NCBI GenBank assembly: GCA_964476445.1
Contig: CAYZAK010000002.1
Span: forward strand, 1-64,000
From: CAYZAK01 sp964476445
Lineage (GTDB): Bacteria > CG03 > SLGR01 > JAGXOG01
DNA: 64,000 nt
Reading direction: 5' to 3'
Positions 54,367-62,937 of this stretch are shown here, one piece after another. Under the pieces are notes generated by a model. That model ran no database searches and was not told the DNA's origin. It saw only the letters and a list, made by a program, of their open reading frames with translations. Each line of letters begins with the position of its first letter. Within the stretch, counting starts at the first letter, position 1. A program made the position numbers and the translations under genes.

Positions 54367-56217
54367 TCACTCTACAGTGACGCTTTTGGCCAGGTTACGG
54401 GGCTGGTCTATGTCGCACCCCCTAAGTAGGGCTATATAGTAAGCGATGAGCTGCATGGGTATGGTATTTAAAAGTGCGGAAAATATTTCTTTGACCGGAG
54501 GTAAATAAATAACTTCATCTACCAGTTTTTCTATTTCTCTGTCCCCTTCGGTGGCCAGAGCTATTACCGTACCCTCCCTGGCTTTTACTTCTTCTATGTT
54601 AGAAAGTATCTTTTCCCTGACCCTGCTTTCGGTGGCAATGACCACTACCGGTATTTCACTGTCAATTAAAGCTATGGGCCCGTGTTTCATTTCTCCCGCC
54701 GGATAGCCTTCTGCATGTATATAAGAAATTTCTTTAAGTTTTAACGCTCCTTCGAGGGCTATGGGATAATTTATATTTCGACCCAGATAAAGGAAATCAT
54801 CTTTTTTAAAATATTTATGAGATAAATTTTCAATTATTTTTTCCTGGGAATCTATTATTTCCTTTATTTTTAAAGGGAGACCGGCCAGTATTTGGGAATA
54901 CTCCCTGGCCTCAGTTGTATCAATAGTACCCTGTAACCGTCCCAGATAAAGGGTAAGAAGGTATAAAGCGGTAAGCTGGGAAGTAAAAGCTTTAGTGGAA
55001 GCCACTCCTATTTCCGGCCCGGCGTGAGTGTATATTAAACCGTCAACTTCCCGGGTTATGGAAGAACCCAGAACATTACATATCGCGCCGGTTTTTGCTC
55101 CCTGTTTTTTTGCTTCTCTTATTCCGGCAATTGTATCGGCGGTTTCTCCGGACTGGGTAATGGCCATAACCAGAGTGTCTTCATCTATAGGAGGGTTGCG
55201 ATATCTAAATTCAGAGGCTATATCTACCTCGCATGGAATTTTTAAATGGTCTTCTAAAAGAAATTTTCCAACCAGGCAGGCGTGGTAGGCCGTTCCGCAG
55301 GCCACCATAAAAATACGGTCCAGGTTCTGAATATATTCTTTAGGGAAATTAAAATGTTCGAATGTTACCTTGGATTTATCTCTGTCCAGCCGGCCCCTGA
55401 GAGTTTCCTGAACTGCCTGCTTTTGCTCGTGTATTTCTTTGAGCATAAAATGGCGAAACCCCTGTTTTTCGGCCATGACCGGGTTCCAGTTGATATTTTT
55501 AATTTTCTTGTCAATAGTATTTAGGGACTGATCCATTACTGCAACTGATCCGGGTTTCAATACCGCGATTTCTCCGTCGTCTAAATAGATAACCTTTCTG
55601 GTGTAAGGAAGTATAGCCGGGACATCGGAAGCTATGAATTTACTCTGTTTTTTTACACCTATTATTAGGGGAGAATCCTTCCGGGCGGCAATAATCTGCT
55701 CAGGATTATCCGAATGGATGACTCCTATAGCATAAGACCCTTTAAGTTGTCTGACGGTCTTTATCAGGGCCCCTAAAAGGTCCTGTCCGGCTTTCATGTA
55801 TTCTTCAATTAGATGGGGAATTACTTCTGTATCTGTTTCCGATTGAAACCGATGTCCTAATTTTTTGAGCCCTTTTTTCAGCTCCAGGTAGTTTTCAATT
55901 ATTCCATTGTGTACCACAACAATGTTGTTAGTACAGTCAATATGAGGGTGGGCATTCTCATCGGATGGGCGCCCGTGAGTGGCCCACCGGGTGTGGCCTA
56001 TAGCTGTATTCCCGGTAAGGGGCGTTTTTTTTAAAATATCCCTGAGATTTTGAATTTTCCCCTTGCATCTTTTTCTTTTTATTGAATGTTGTTGGTTATT
56101 TTTTTGAAGTACGGCTATTCCCGCCGAGTCATACCCCCGGTATTCCAGTCTGGTTAAACCTTCGAGCAATATTGGCGAAGCTTCTTCTTTACCGGTATAT
56201 CCGACAATTCCGCACAT
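54367..56217 (-). CDS. glmS: Glutamine-fructose-6-phosphate aminotransferase (isomerizing)
   Basis: 616 residues, normal GlmS length. N-terminal glutaminase with Cys2 (MCGIVGYTG), GHTRWATHG and NGIIENY, then two SIS sugar-isomerase domains (ACGTAYHACLVG, TQSGETADT, GPEIGVASTKAFTSQ) and the terminal LAKSVTVE. It makes glucosamine-6-phosphate for the cell wall. It follows glmM with a 2-bp gap. Confidence 0.97.
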   Translation of the reverse strand: MCGIVGYTGKEEASPILLEGLTRLEYRGYDSAGIAVLQKNNQQHSIKRKRCKGKIQNLRDILKKTPLTGNTAIGHTRWATHGRPSDENAHPHIDCTNNIVVVHNGIIENYLELKKGLKKLGHRFQSETDTEVIPHLIEEYMKAGQDLLGALIKTVRQLKGSYAIGVIHSDNPEQIIAARKDSPLIIGVKKQSKFIASDVPAILPYTRKVIYLDDGEIAVLKPGSVAVMDQSLNTIDKKIKNINWNPVMAEKQGFRHFMLKEIHEQKQAVQETLRGRLDRDKSKVTFEHFNFPKEYIQNLDRIFMVACGTAYHACLVGKFLLEDHLKIPCEVDIASEFRYRNPPIDEDTLVMAITQSGETADTIAGIREAKKQGAKTGAICNVLGSSITREVDGLIYTHAGPEIGVASTKAFTSQLTALYLLTLYLGRLQGTIDTTEAREYSQILAGLPLKIKEIIDSQEKIIENLSHKYFKKDDFLYLGRNINYPIALEGALKLKEISYIHAEGYPAGEMKHGPIALIDSEIPVVVIATESRVREKILSNIEEVKAREGTVIALATEGDREIEKLVDEVIYLPPVKEIFSALLNTIPMQLIAYYIALLRGCDIDQPRNLAKSVTVE

Positions 56218-56219
56218 GG

Positions 56220-57569
56220 TTAGGTTAAATGCTCCCGGGCAGTTTCTATAATACGGTCTACCGATTGCTCGGTCGTTTCTTTGGTGGGACCTTCGGCCAT
56301 TACTCTTAAAAGCGACTGGGTACCCGAATACCTGACCACCACTCTTCCTTCGTCACCCAGTTCCTGTTCAACTTCATCAATTATTTTGGTTATCTGGGGT
56401 ATACATTCTATATCAGTTTTCTTTTTGACATTAAGATTTTTTAGCACCTGTGGGTAAGTTTTCATAACCGAGGCAAGCCTGGATAAAGGTTTTTGGGTGG
56501 TTTGCATAACTGATATTGTCTGAAGGGCGGTTATTATGCCGTCGCCTGTGGTGTGGTGATCTAAAAATATTAAATGGCCGGAATCCTCCCCGCCCAGTAC
56601 GGCATTGTTTTCTATCATCTTATCAAGTACAAATCTGTCTCCGACCGGGGCCTGAATTCTATCTATATTTAAATTATTCATGGTTTTCTGTAAACCTAAA
56701 TTACTCATTATAGTGGCCACAACTTTGTTGTTTTTTAGTTTGTTTCGCCGTTTAAGCTCTGCGGCGTTTATAGCCAGAAGTTTATCTCCGGTTATTACAT
56801 TTCCTTTTTCATCCACCGCTATTAGCCGGTCGCCGTCCCCATCGAACGCAAGTCCTATATCCGCATTTTCATCAAGGACTTTTTTAGATAATATTTCAGG
56901 GTGAAGGGCACCCGCGTTTTTGTTAATATTCACTCCGTTAGGGTTAGAGTTAATGGATACAACTTTGGCCCTCATTTCTCTAAAAAGGGTAGGAGCTACT
57001 TTGTACGTTGCCCCGTTTGCGCAGTCTAATACCACTTTCATTCCTTCCAGGCTTAATTTTTTAGGAAGGGTATGCCGGAGAAAAACAATATAACGTCCCA
57101 GGGCGTCGTCTTCCCTATAGGCCCTTCCTATTTCGCTGGCCGGGGGAAGATGTTCGTCAAGTTTACCGGAAAATATTAAATTTTCAATTTCTTTTTCCTG
57201 TTTGGAATTCAGTTTAAAACCGGAATTAACAAAAATTTTTAGCCCGTTGTCAGTATACGGATTATGAGAGGCGGATATGACCACCCCCGCGTCGGCGTCC
57301 ATATTAGAGGTAATAAATGCTATGCCCGGTGTGGGCATCGGGCCGACAAGTATAACATCCCCCCCCATGGAGCATATTCCGGTGGCCAGAGCGCTTTCTA
57401 ACATATAACCGGATAGGCGGGTATCCTTACCCACTATTATCCGGGGCTGGTGGTTGTTCTTTTTTAAAATATGAGCCAGGGCCTGACCTATCCTCATAGC
57501 TACTTTAGAAGTCATGGGGGGCCGGTTGGCTACTCCCCGTATACCGTCCGTTCCGAAAAGTTTACCCAT
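56220..57569 (-). CDS. glmM: Phosphoglucosamine mutase
   Basis: 449 residues of the alpha-D-phosphohexomutase family: FGTDGIRGVAN, the phosphoserine loop ISASHNPYTDNG, the metal loop DGDGDRLIAVDE, GGEDSGH and the C-terminal RYSGTQSLLRVM. Converts glucosamine-6-phosphate to glucosamine-1-phosphate. Starts inside the end of the acyltransferase-like gene (8 bp overlap). Confidence 0.97.
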   Translation of the reverse strand: MGKLFGTDGIRGVANRPPMTSKVAMRIGQALAHILKKNNHQPRIIVGKDTRLSGYMLESALATGICSMGGDVILVGPMPTPGIAFITSNMDADAGVVISASHNPYTDNGLKIFVNSGFKLNSKQEKEIENLIFSGKLDEHLPPASEIGRAYREDDALGRYIVFLRHTLPKKLSLEGMKVVLDCANGATYKVAPTLFREMRAKVVSINSNPNGVNINKNAGALHPEILSKKVLDENADIGLAFDGDGDRLIAVDEKGNVITGDKLLAINAAELKRRNKLKNNKVVATIMSNLGLQKTMNNLNIDRIQAPVGDRFVLDKMIENNAVLGGEDSGHLIFLDHHTTGDGIITALQTISVMQTTQKPLSRLASVMKTYPQVLKNLNVKKKTDIECIPQITKIIDEVEQELGDEGRVVVRYSGTQSLLRVMAEGPTKETTEQSVDRIIETAREHLT

Positions 57570-58296
57570 TTTTTAAGTTTTTCTCCTTTAAATTTTGTCT
57601 CAATTTAATAATATTCCCGGATTTGAAATATCCCCTGGCCGTGGTATTGGGGTAAAGCATAACATTTTTGGAAAGAATTGTGCCCGGCGAAGTTACCGAG
57701 TTGCACCCTGTTTGAACGTTATCTCCCAGTATGGCCCCGAATTTTCTAAGACCGGTATCGTAAACTTTTCCGTCCGCCTTAACTTTTACGGTGGAACCGG
57801 TTATTTTTAAATTGGCCAGTTTTGTCCCCGCGCCCAGGTTTACTTTTCCCAGTATACTGTCCCCTATATAGGCGAAATGTCCGGCCTTACTTTCTTCAAG
57901 CATCACTGAATTTTTTATCTCCGTAGTGTGTCCGATAACGCAGGAACGACCCGTAATTACATTTCCCCGGACGTAAGCCCCCTGACGTATCTGGGTGCCC
58001 TGACCTATTATAACCGGTTCTTTAATAAATGCCCCGGGTTCTACAGTGACGCCATCGCCTAGATCAATGTTGTCGCCCCGGATATAGGCACCGGCCTGGA
58101 TTAAAGCCCCGTTTTTAAGTTTTAAGGTTTCTTTAACCAGGGTATCGTTTCTTTTTAATTTCTGTATGTTGGGGGTTAAAAAGTTTTCCAGATAGGGTAT
58201 AATATTGTTTAACCCCTCCCAAACATATTCGGTCTTTTTAAATATATGCCGGTAGATATCATTATCGGTATTAAAATAATTCTTTGCGTTTAACAT
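57562..58296 (-). CDS. Left-handed beta-helix acyltransferase-like protein (GlmU C-terminal half type)
   Basis: 244 residues from the ATG at 58296, preferred over 58314 because a promoter places transcription at that codon. After an N-terminal helical part (about 1-60) come hexapeptide repeats (GALIQAGAYIRG, GVTVEPGAFI, GTQIRQGAYVRG, GRSCVIGHTTEIKNSV, NVQTGCNSVTSPGTIL), as in the acetyltransferase half of GlmU. The uridylyltransferase half is missing. In an operon with glmM and glmS it probably acetylates glucosamine-1-phosphate, with a separate uridylyltransferase elsewhere (inference). Confidence 0.78.
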   Translation of the reverse strand: MLNAKNYFNTDNDIYRHIFKKTEYVWEGLNNIIPYLENFLTPNIQKLKRNDTLVKETLKLKNGALIQAGAYIRGDNIDLGDGVTVEPGAFIKEPVIIGQGTQIRQGAYVRGNVITGRSCVIGHTTEIKNSVMLEESKAGHFAYIGDSILGKVNLGAGTKLANLKITGSTVKVKADGKVYDTGLRKFGAILGDNVQTGCNSVTSPGTILSKNVMLYPNTTARGYFKSGNIIKLRQNLKEKNLKNG

Positions 58297-58333
58297 ATTA
58301 CATAAAAATAGCATAGAGATAAAAAAAAATCAA
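58297..58333 (-). promoter_or_regulatory. Promoter of the glm operon, apparently leaderless
   Basis: On the minus strand: TTGATT (58333-58328), a 17-bp spacer, TATTTT (58310-58305), then 8 nt to the ATG at 58296. There is no Shine-Dalgarno sequence. On the other strand a TATAAA (58428-58433) lies 7 bp before the subtilase ATG at 58441. The rest of this 144-bp intergenic region (58297-58440) is AT-rich with nothing further recognisable. Confidence 0.45.
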
Positions 58334-58440
58334 CTTTTTACTTTAGTAATAATATGTTGGTATACTGTAAACCAGATTTGATAAATAATTTTAATTATGT
58401 AAAAATATTTACAAATAATAATAATAATATAAACCTTACA

Positions 58441-60687
58441 ATGGTAAAATTTAGATTAATTAAAAAATATTTATTCACTTTTCTTTTTGTAACCTGCCTA
58501 TTTTTTGTAAGTCAGGGTTTTGCGCGGGACATAGTAACATATTCTGTAAACGGTAGACCGGTGGAAGCTGTAAAGGGGGAGCTTCTGGTAAAATTTTCTC
58601 CGACCCTAGACGATGCAAAAAAAGAAGAAATAATACACCGGGGCGGAGCAAAAAAAATAAGAAAATTAAATTTTTCGAATATTGTAAAGTTAGAACTCTC
58701 CGACGGTTCATTTGAAAATAAATTGAGAGCTTTTAACAGCGTTGAAGGTATTGAATATGCAGAGCCCAATATTGTATTTACTTCTATGCAGGCTATTAAT
58801 CTGCCTCCAGTATACGCCGACGAACAGGAATTGAAAGATAATCAGTGGGGAATGCATAAAATAGACGCTCACTACGGATGGGCAGTTGAAACCGGCAGTG
58901 AAACCGTGATATCCCTAATCGACAGCGGAGTTGATATTGATCATCAGGAATTTGAAGGTAATATCTGGCAAAACCCGGGGGAAGAAGAGAATGGAGAAGA
59001 TACGGATGGCAACGGTTATCCGGATGATTTATACGGTTGGGATTTTGTAGATGAAGACAATGATCCCCGCCCCAGCAAGATTCCTGAAGAATCACACGGA
59101 ACTCATGTGGCCGGTATAGTGGGAGCATCGGGCAGCAACGAAATCGCTGGAGTTTCTTGGGCCAATAAGCTGATGGCCCTGAGAGTGCTTTCTTATAATT
59201 CAGATACCGAAAATGTCACCGGATCCCTGGATAACCTTATAGAAGCTATCGATTACTCTGTTAGTAACGGAGCCCATATTATAAATATGAGCTTAGGTAC
59301 GGAAGATTCCAGCGCTTTATTAAAAGAAGCTGTTGAATACGCTTATAATCAGGGTTGTGTGCTGGTTGCCGCCAGCGGTAACAGTGATAAGGAACCTATA
59401 TCTTACCCAGCCCGGTACAAAGAAGTAATAGCCGTGGGGGCCACCGACAGTAATGATAACCGGGCCAGTTTACCTTTCTGGGGTTCGAGTTACGGGGAAA
59501 AACTTGACCTTATGGCTCCGGGAGTAAACATTAAATCCACTTTACCTGGTGATAGTTACGGATATAGCTCAGGAACCAGTATGGCAGCCCCGTTTGTTTC
59601 CGGCCTGGCGTCATTGATAATATCTTATTATGGTGAAATGGATCCTGAAGAGCTGAAGATAAAATTAACTGAGACCACCGATAATTTAAATGAACCGGGA
59701 TGGGACAAGTACACCGGTCACGGGCGGATTAACTGTTTTAAAGTGTTATCCTTTTACATATCGGTCTTTCCGGATGAATTTGATATTTTATCTGTTGTTG
59801 GACAGCCAGCCCCTGAAGACCGTATAATTACGGTCTCTTACAACGGCGGGCAAAAATCCACTCTTACCTGGACTATCGATAATGAACCGGAGTGGATTAA
59901 TCTGTCATCGACCTCCGGCAGTTTGAATTATCAGGAGACCGAAGATATAAATATTGAATTTGATACGGAAAGTTTATCCACGGGTTCCTATACCGCCGAT
60001 ATTAAAATAACTTCAGAAGAATCATCGGTAAGTACAAGAACTGTGAGAGTAGGTCTGGATAAAATAATTGCTATTCCTTCCATAACACCGGATAAAGAAA
60101 AGATAAACTTTTATTCTCTGGACCGGGATAAAACTTTAAAACAGAATCTAAACCTTGCAAACTCAGGGGACCAGTATTCAATTTTAGATTGGGAATTTGA
60201 GTATTCGTCACCCTGGCTGGTTTTTTCTGCTACCCGGGGAACATTAAATTACGGTCAGTCGGTCGATCTGGCAGTAACTGCTGATTTGACCGGCAGCGTA
60301 GATGGGGATTACAGAGATACCCTGGTAATATCGGACCGTAAAGGGGAAATCAGTCCGGTTAAACTTGAAATTAAAGCGGTCCCCTTATCTGAAACCGGCG
60401 ACAAAGTGGCTTTGGTGGGCGGTTCCGAGGGGTATGTAAACCCCTTAAAAGCGGAAACCGCTAAGATAATTCTTAATACCTCCCGGGCCGGAACAGTAAA
60501 GATTAAGATCTTTGATCGCCGGGGACGGATGGTATGGGAAAAAGATAAATATCTAAAAAGCGGTGAAAATAAAATTGACTGGGCCTGTGACAATATTTAC
60601 GGGGAAATAGTTGCCTCGGGTATCTATTTTGTACGAATTGTCGGCCCGGGAATAGATACAACTGAAAAAATAGCGGTTATTCGATAA
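58441..60687 (+). CDS. Secreted subtilase (S8) with two BACON-like domains and type-IX-like C-terminal domain
   Basis: 748 residues from the ATG at 58441; upstream in-frame ATGs would put a long Asn-rich stretch before the signal peptide (about 1-25, SQGFAR). Propeptide with PVEAVKGELLVKF, nearly the same as in the protease at 16294. Catalytic Asp161 (LIDSGVDIDH), His219 (SHGTHVAG) and Ser380 (GTSMAAPFVSGL) are present. Then two similar Ig-like/BACON-type domains (about 445-540 and 545-640: PEWINLSSTSGSLNY, SPWLVFSATRGTLNY), which the shorter paralogue lacks. The tail ends GIYFVRIV ... KIAVIR. One base later the next barrel gene starts. Confidence 0.9.
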   Translation: MVKFRLIKKYLFTFLFVTCLFFVSQGFARDIVTYSVNGRPVEAVKGELLVKFSPTLDDAKKEEIIHRGGAKKIRKLNFSNIVKLELSDGSFENKLRAFNSVEGIEYAEPNIVFTSMQAINLPPVYADEQELKDNQWGMHKIDAHYGWAVETGSETVISLIDSGVDIDHQEFEGNIWQNPGEEENGEDTDGNGYPDDLYGWDFVDEDNDPRPSKIPEESHGTHVAGIVGASGSNEIAGVSWANKLMALRVLSYNSDTENVTGSLDNLIEAIDYSVSNGAHIINMSLGTEDSSALLKEAVEYAYNQGCVLVAASGNSDKEPISYPARYKEVIAVGATDSNDNRASLPFWGSSYGEKLDLMAPGVNIKSTLPGDSYGYSSGTSMAAPFVSGLASLIISYYGEMDPEELKIKLTETTDNLNEPGWDKYTGHGRINCFKVLSFYISVFPDEFDILSVVGQPAPEDRIITVSYNGGQKSTLTWTIDNEPEWINLSSTSGSLNYQETEDINIEFDTESLSTGSYTADIKITSEESSVSTRTVRVGLDKIIAIPSITPDKEKINFYSLDRDKTLKQNLNLANSGDQYSILDWEFEYSSPWLVFSATRGTLNYGQSVDLAVTADLTGSVDGDYRDTLVISDRKGEISPVKLEIKAVPLSETGDKVALVGGSEGYVNPLKAETAKIILNTSRAGTVKIKIFDRRGRMVWEKDKYLKSGENKIDWACDNIYGEIVASGIYFVRIVGPGIDTTEKIAVIR

Positions 60688-60688
60688 G

Positions 60689-61621
60689 ATGATAACAAAG
60701 AAAATAAAAATTTGGGTAGTGGCGCTAATTGCATTAGCATGTTCCGTTCAATTAGTAGATGCCGCTAATTCCCGGGGCGGACCTGGTTCATCTGCCGTAC
60801 TTACACTTTTAGAACCGTTTTCGGCCGCAGTAGACGCCAAAAGCAATGCTTCGGTTGCCGGTATGGCCGAACCGTATTTTATAAACAGCAATCCCGCGGC
60901 CTTAAACTGGCTGACCGGGATTAAAACTTCGTTTATGTATAACCGGGGTATTTCCGGAGATAACTACCTGGGCTTTACCGCGGGATATCCTTTTACTTAC
61001 GATGTCATAGGTATGGGATTACAATACTATTCAACCGGCGATGTTTCAATGTACAGTATGCAGGGGGATAAAATAACCGAAACGGGGCAAAGAGATATTA
61101 TACTTCATCTGGCCTGGGCTACTTCGAATTTCAATATAGCTTCGGGGGCGAATTTAAAACTGATACATTCAAGTATATTTGGAAAAACCGGTACCTCAGT
61201 GGCGGCGGATATAGGAACTCAATACCGGGAAGAAAACTATAATTTTGGGATAGCAATAAGAAATTTAGGTACTGATATAAAGTACTTAAATTACCGGGAA
61301 AAACTTCCCCTTAATATAGCGGCGGGACTTTTTTATACCGAAAAATATACAGACGATCATGTTTTCGACGGAAATTTTGACTTGCTCTATTTTGTAAATG
61401 AGAGGGAATATGTTTTTCTTACCGGGATAGAATATACCTATCTTAAACAGTTTGTACTTAGGGGGGGATATAAATTTAATATAACCCATACCGGCAGCCG
61501 GGATATACTGGCTACCGCTGGTTTAGGTATTAATTTTGATTATATAACAGTGGATTACGGCCTGAAATTTTCCGGTGATGTTAATTCTCCCCACACAGTT
61601 TCCGTAAACTACCGATTTTAG
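60689..61621 (+). CDS. PorV-like outer-membrane barrel paired with the second subtilase
   Basis: 310 residues, signal peptide 1-25 (LVDAAN). PorV-type N-terminus with SAAVDAKSNASVAGMAEPYFINSNPAALNWL, regular beta strands and the ending HTVSVNYRF. It begins 1 bp after a protein with a sorting-type C-terminal domain, repeating the arrangement seen in the first 19 kb of the window. Confidence 0.78.
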   Translation: MITKKIKIWVVALIALACSVQLVDAANSRGGPGSSAVLTLLEPFSAAVDAKSNASVAGMAEPYFINSNPAALNWLTGIKTSFMYNRGISGDNYLGFTAGYPFTYDVIGMGLQYYSTGDVSMYSMQGDKITETGQRDIILHLAWATSNFNIASGANLKLIHSSIFGKTGTSVAADIGTQYREENYNFGIAIRNLGTDIKYLNYREKLPLNIAAGLFYTEKYTDDHVFDGNFDLLYFVNEREYVFLTGIEYTYLKQFVLRGGYKFNITHTGSRDILATAGLGINFDYITVDYGLKFSGDVNSPHTVSVNYRF

Positions 61622-61624
61622 AAT

Positions 61625-61645
61625 ACCCGACGGGGTCTGTTTTTC
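61625..61645 (+). terminator. Possible intrinsic terminator after the barrel gene
   Basis: ACCC (61625-61628), a GACG loop and GGGT (61633-61636) form a short GC-rich hairpin followed by CTGTTTTTC, directly after the barrel stop and before the convergent permease gene. The stem is only four pairs, so this is weak. Confidence 0.35.
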
Positions 61646-61665
61646 AATAAATGTTTTTCAAATTG

Positions 61666-62931
61666 TTAATTTCTGCTAAGGGCTTCGTTGGGGTTAAGGA
61701 GAGCAGCTTTTCTGGCCGGTATGTAGCAGGCTGCTGTTACGATTATAATCCCTAAAAGAAAACCAAAAATCATGTTTTCTACGGAAAAATATGGATATAT
61801 AACCGTGCCCAAAAGGACTTCTTCCTCCATACCCGCCAGAGCGTCGCCAAAATTAATTCCGGTTCTGGATACTATCCATGTAATGACGCCGCCCAGAGCC
61901 GCGCCGATAAAACTTCCTATACCCCCTTTAAGCAGCCCTTCACTTATAAACACCCCCATAATTCTCCGGTGGCCCATTCCCAGGGCTCCCATAATTCCGA
62001 TTTCCCGGGTTCTTTCGGCAACCACCATGATCATGGTGTTTACCACTACAAAACTGGCCAGGGCCAGGATGAAAATATATATGAAACCGTATATAGTCCG
62101 GGCCATCTGAATCCATTCCACCATACCTCCCGATTCGGTCCAGGGAATTACTGTGTAGCGGTTTTGAGGATCGAAATCTGTAAAAAGCGATTTTATCCGG
62201 GGAACTACTTTTTTAACGTTATCTACGGATTGAGTGTCTATTAACAATTCGGTGGCCTGGCCCTCCATATAAAGAAGTTTGCCGGCAACGTCTATGGGAA
62301 GGTAAAAAATTTTTTCGTTTAGCATTTTTAAATCGCTGAGAATCCGGCCGGTTACTTTAAATGTTGTTCCTCCCATAGAACCAAAAGAGGTGTTGTAGAC
62401 CAGGGTGATTTTTTCCCCAACATCCACTCCAAGTTTATTTAGCAGGGCAGAACCCATAACAACTTCCCGGGCACCTTTATTTACCATCCGCCCTTTAACA
62501 ATCATATTCTCAATTCTGGTAAATTCGATCTCTTTTTTCGGGTCTACTCCCCATCCGGCCATATCTATGAGTTCGTCATCGGTTGTAGTCATGGCCCCGA
62601 ATTTTATCCTTGGAAGGGCCATGTTTACCCCTTTTATTTTCTCAATCCGGTCAATCATGCCTTCAATACCGCTGTCGTCCCGGGTGAACCCATCCACGGG
62701 ATAAATTAGGGAGAGAGTACGTTCTTTTTTTGGGTACTCGGAATCTGTGATTCTAATATGTCCGGTACGGTAATGTATGTAAGATTCGGTAGTACTGGAG
62801 GTTATTCCTTCCACGTACCCCCGGGCGAAAACAACCACCATCACTCCTACCACTACCGCAGATACTGAGACGGCGGTTCTTAATTTGTGTCTGAACAGGT
62901 TTTTATAGGCTAATTTTATATAAAAATTCAT
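61666..62931 (-). CDS. ABC transporter permease, LolC/MacB (FtsX) type
   Basis: 421 residues. N-terminal helix (about 20-42), a large extracytoplasmic MacB-like domain (about 45-280), then three helices of the FtsX domain with VAERTREIGIMGALGMGHRRIMGVFISEG. The ending PARKAALLNPNEALSRN is typical. Such permeases move lipoproteins or expel substrates across the diderm envelope together with an ATPase. It follows its paralogue at 62938 by 6 bp. The ATPase is not in the window and may lie beyond the right edge. Confidence 0.88.
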   Translation of the reverse strand: MNFYIKLAYKNLFRHKLRTAVSVSAVVVGVMVVVFARGYVEGITSSTTESYIHYRTGHIRITDSEYPKKERTLSLIYPVDGFTRDDSGIEGMIDRIEKIKGVNMALPRIKFGAMTTTDDELIDMAGWGVDPKKEIEFTRIENMIVKGRMVNKGAREVVMGSALLNKLGVDVGEKITLVYNTSFGSMGGTTFKVTGRILSDLKMLNEKIFYLPIDVAGKLLYMEGQATELLIDTQSVDNVKKVVPRIKSLFTDFDPQNRYTVIPWTESGGMVEWIQMARTIYGFIYIFILALASFVVVNTMIMVVAERTREIGIMGALGMGHRRIMGVFISEGLLKGGIGSFIGAALGGVITWIVSRTGINFGDALAGMEEEVLLGTVIYPYFSVENMIFGFLLGIIIVTAACYIPARKAALLNPNEALSRN

Positions 62932-62937
62932 TTTGTT

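Noticed and set aside
54367..58314. Possible glmS ribozyme in the region upstream of glmS
   Set aside because: Only 2 bp separate glmM and glmS, so there is no room for the ribozyme there, and no such fold is evident upstream of the operon.
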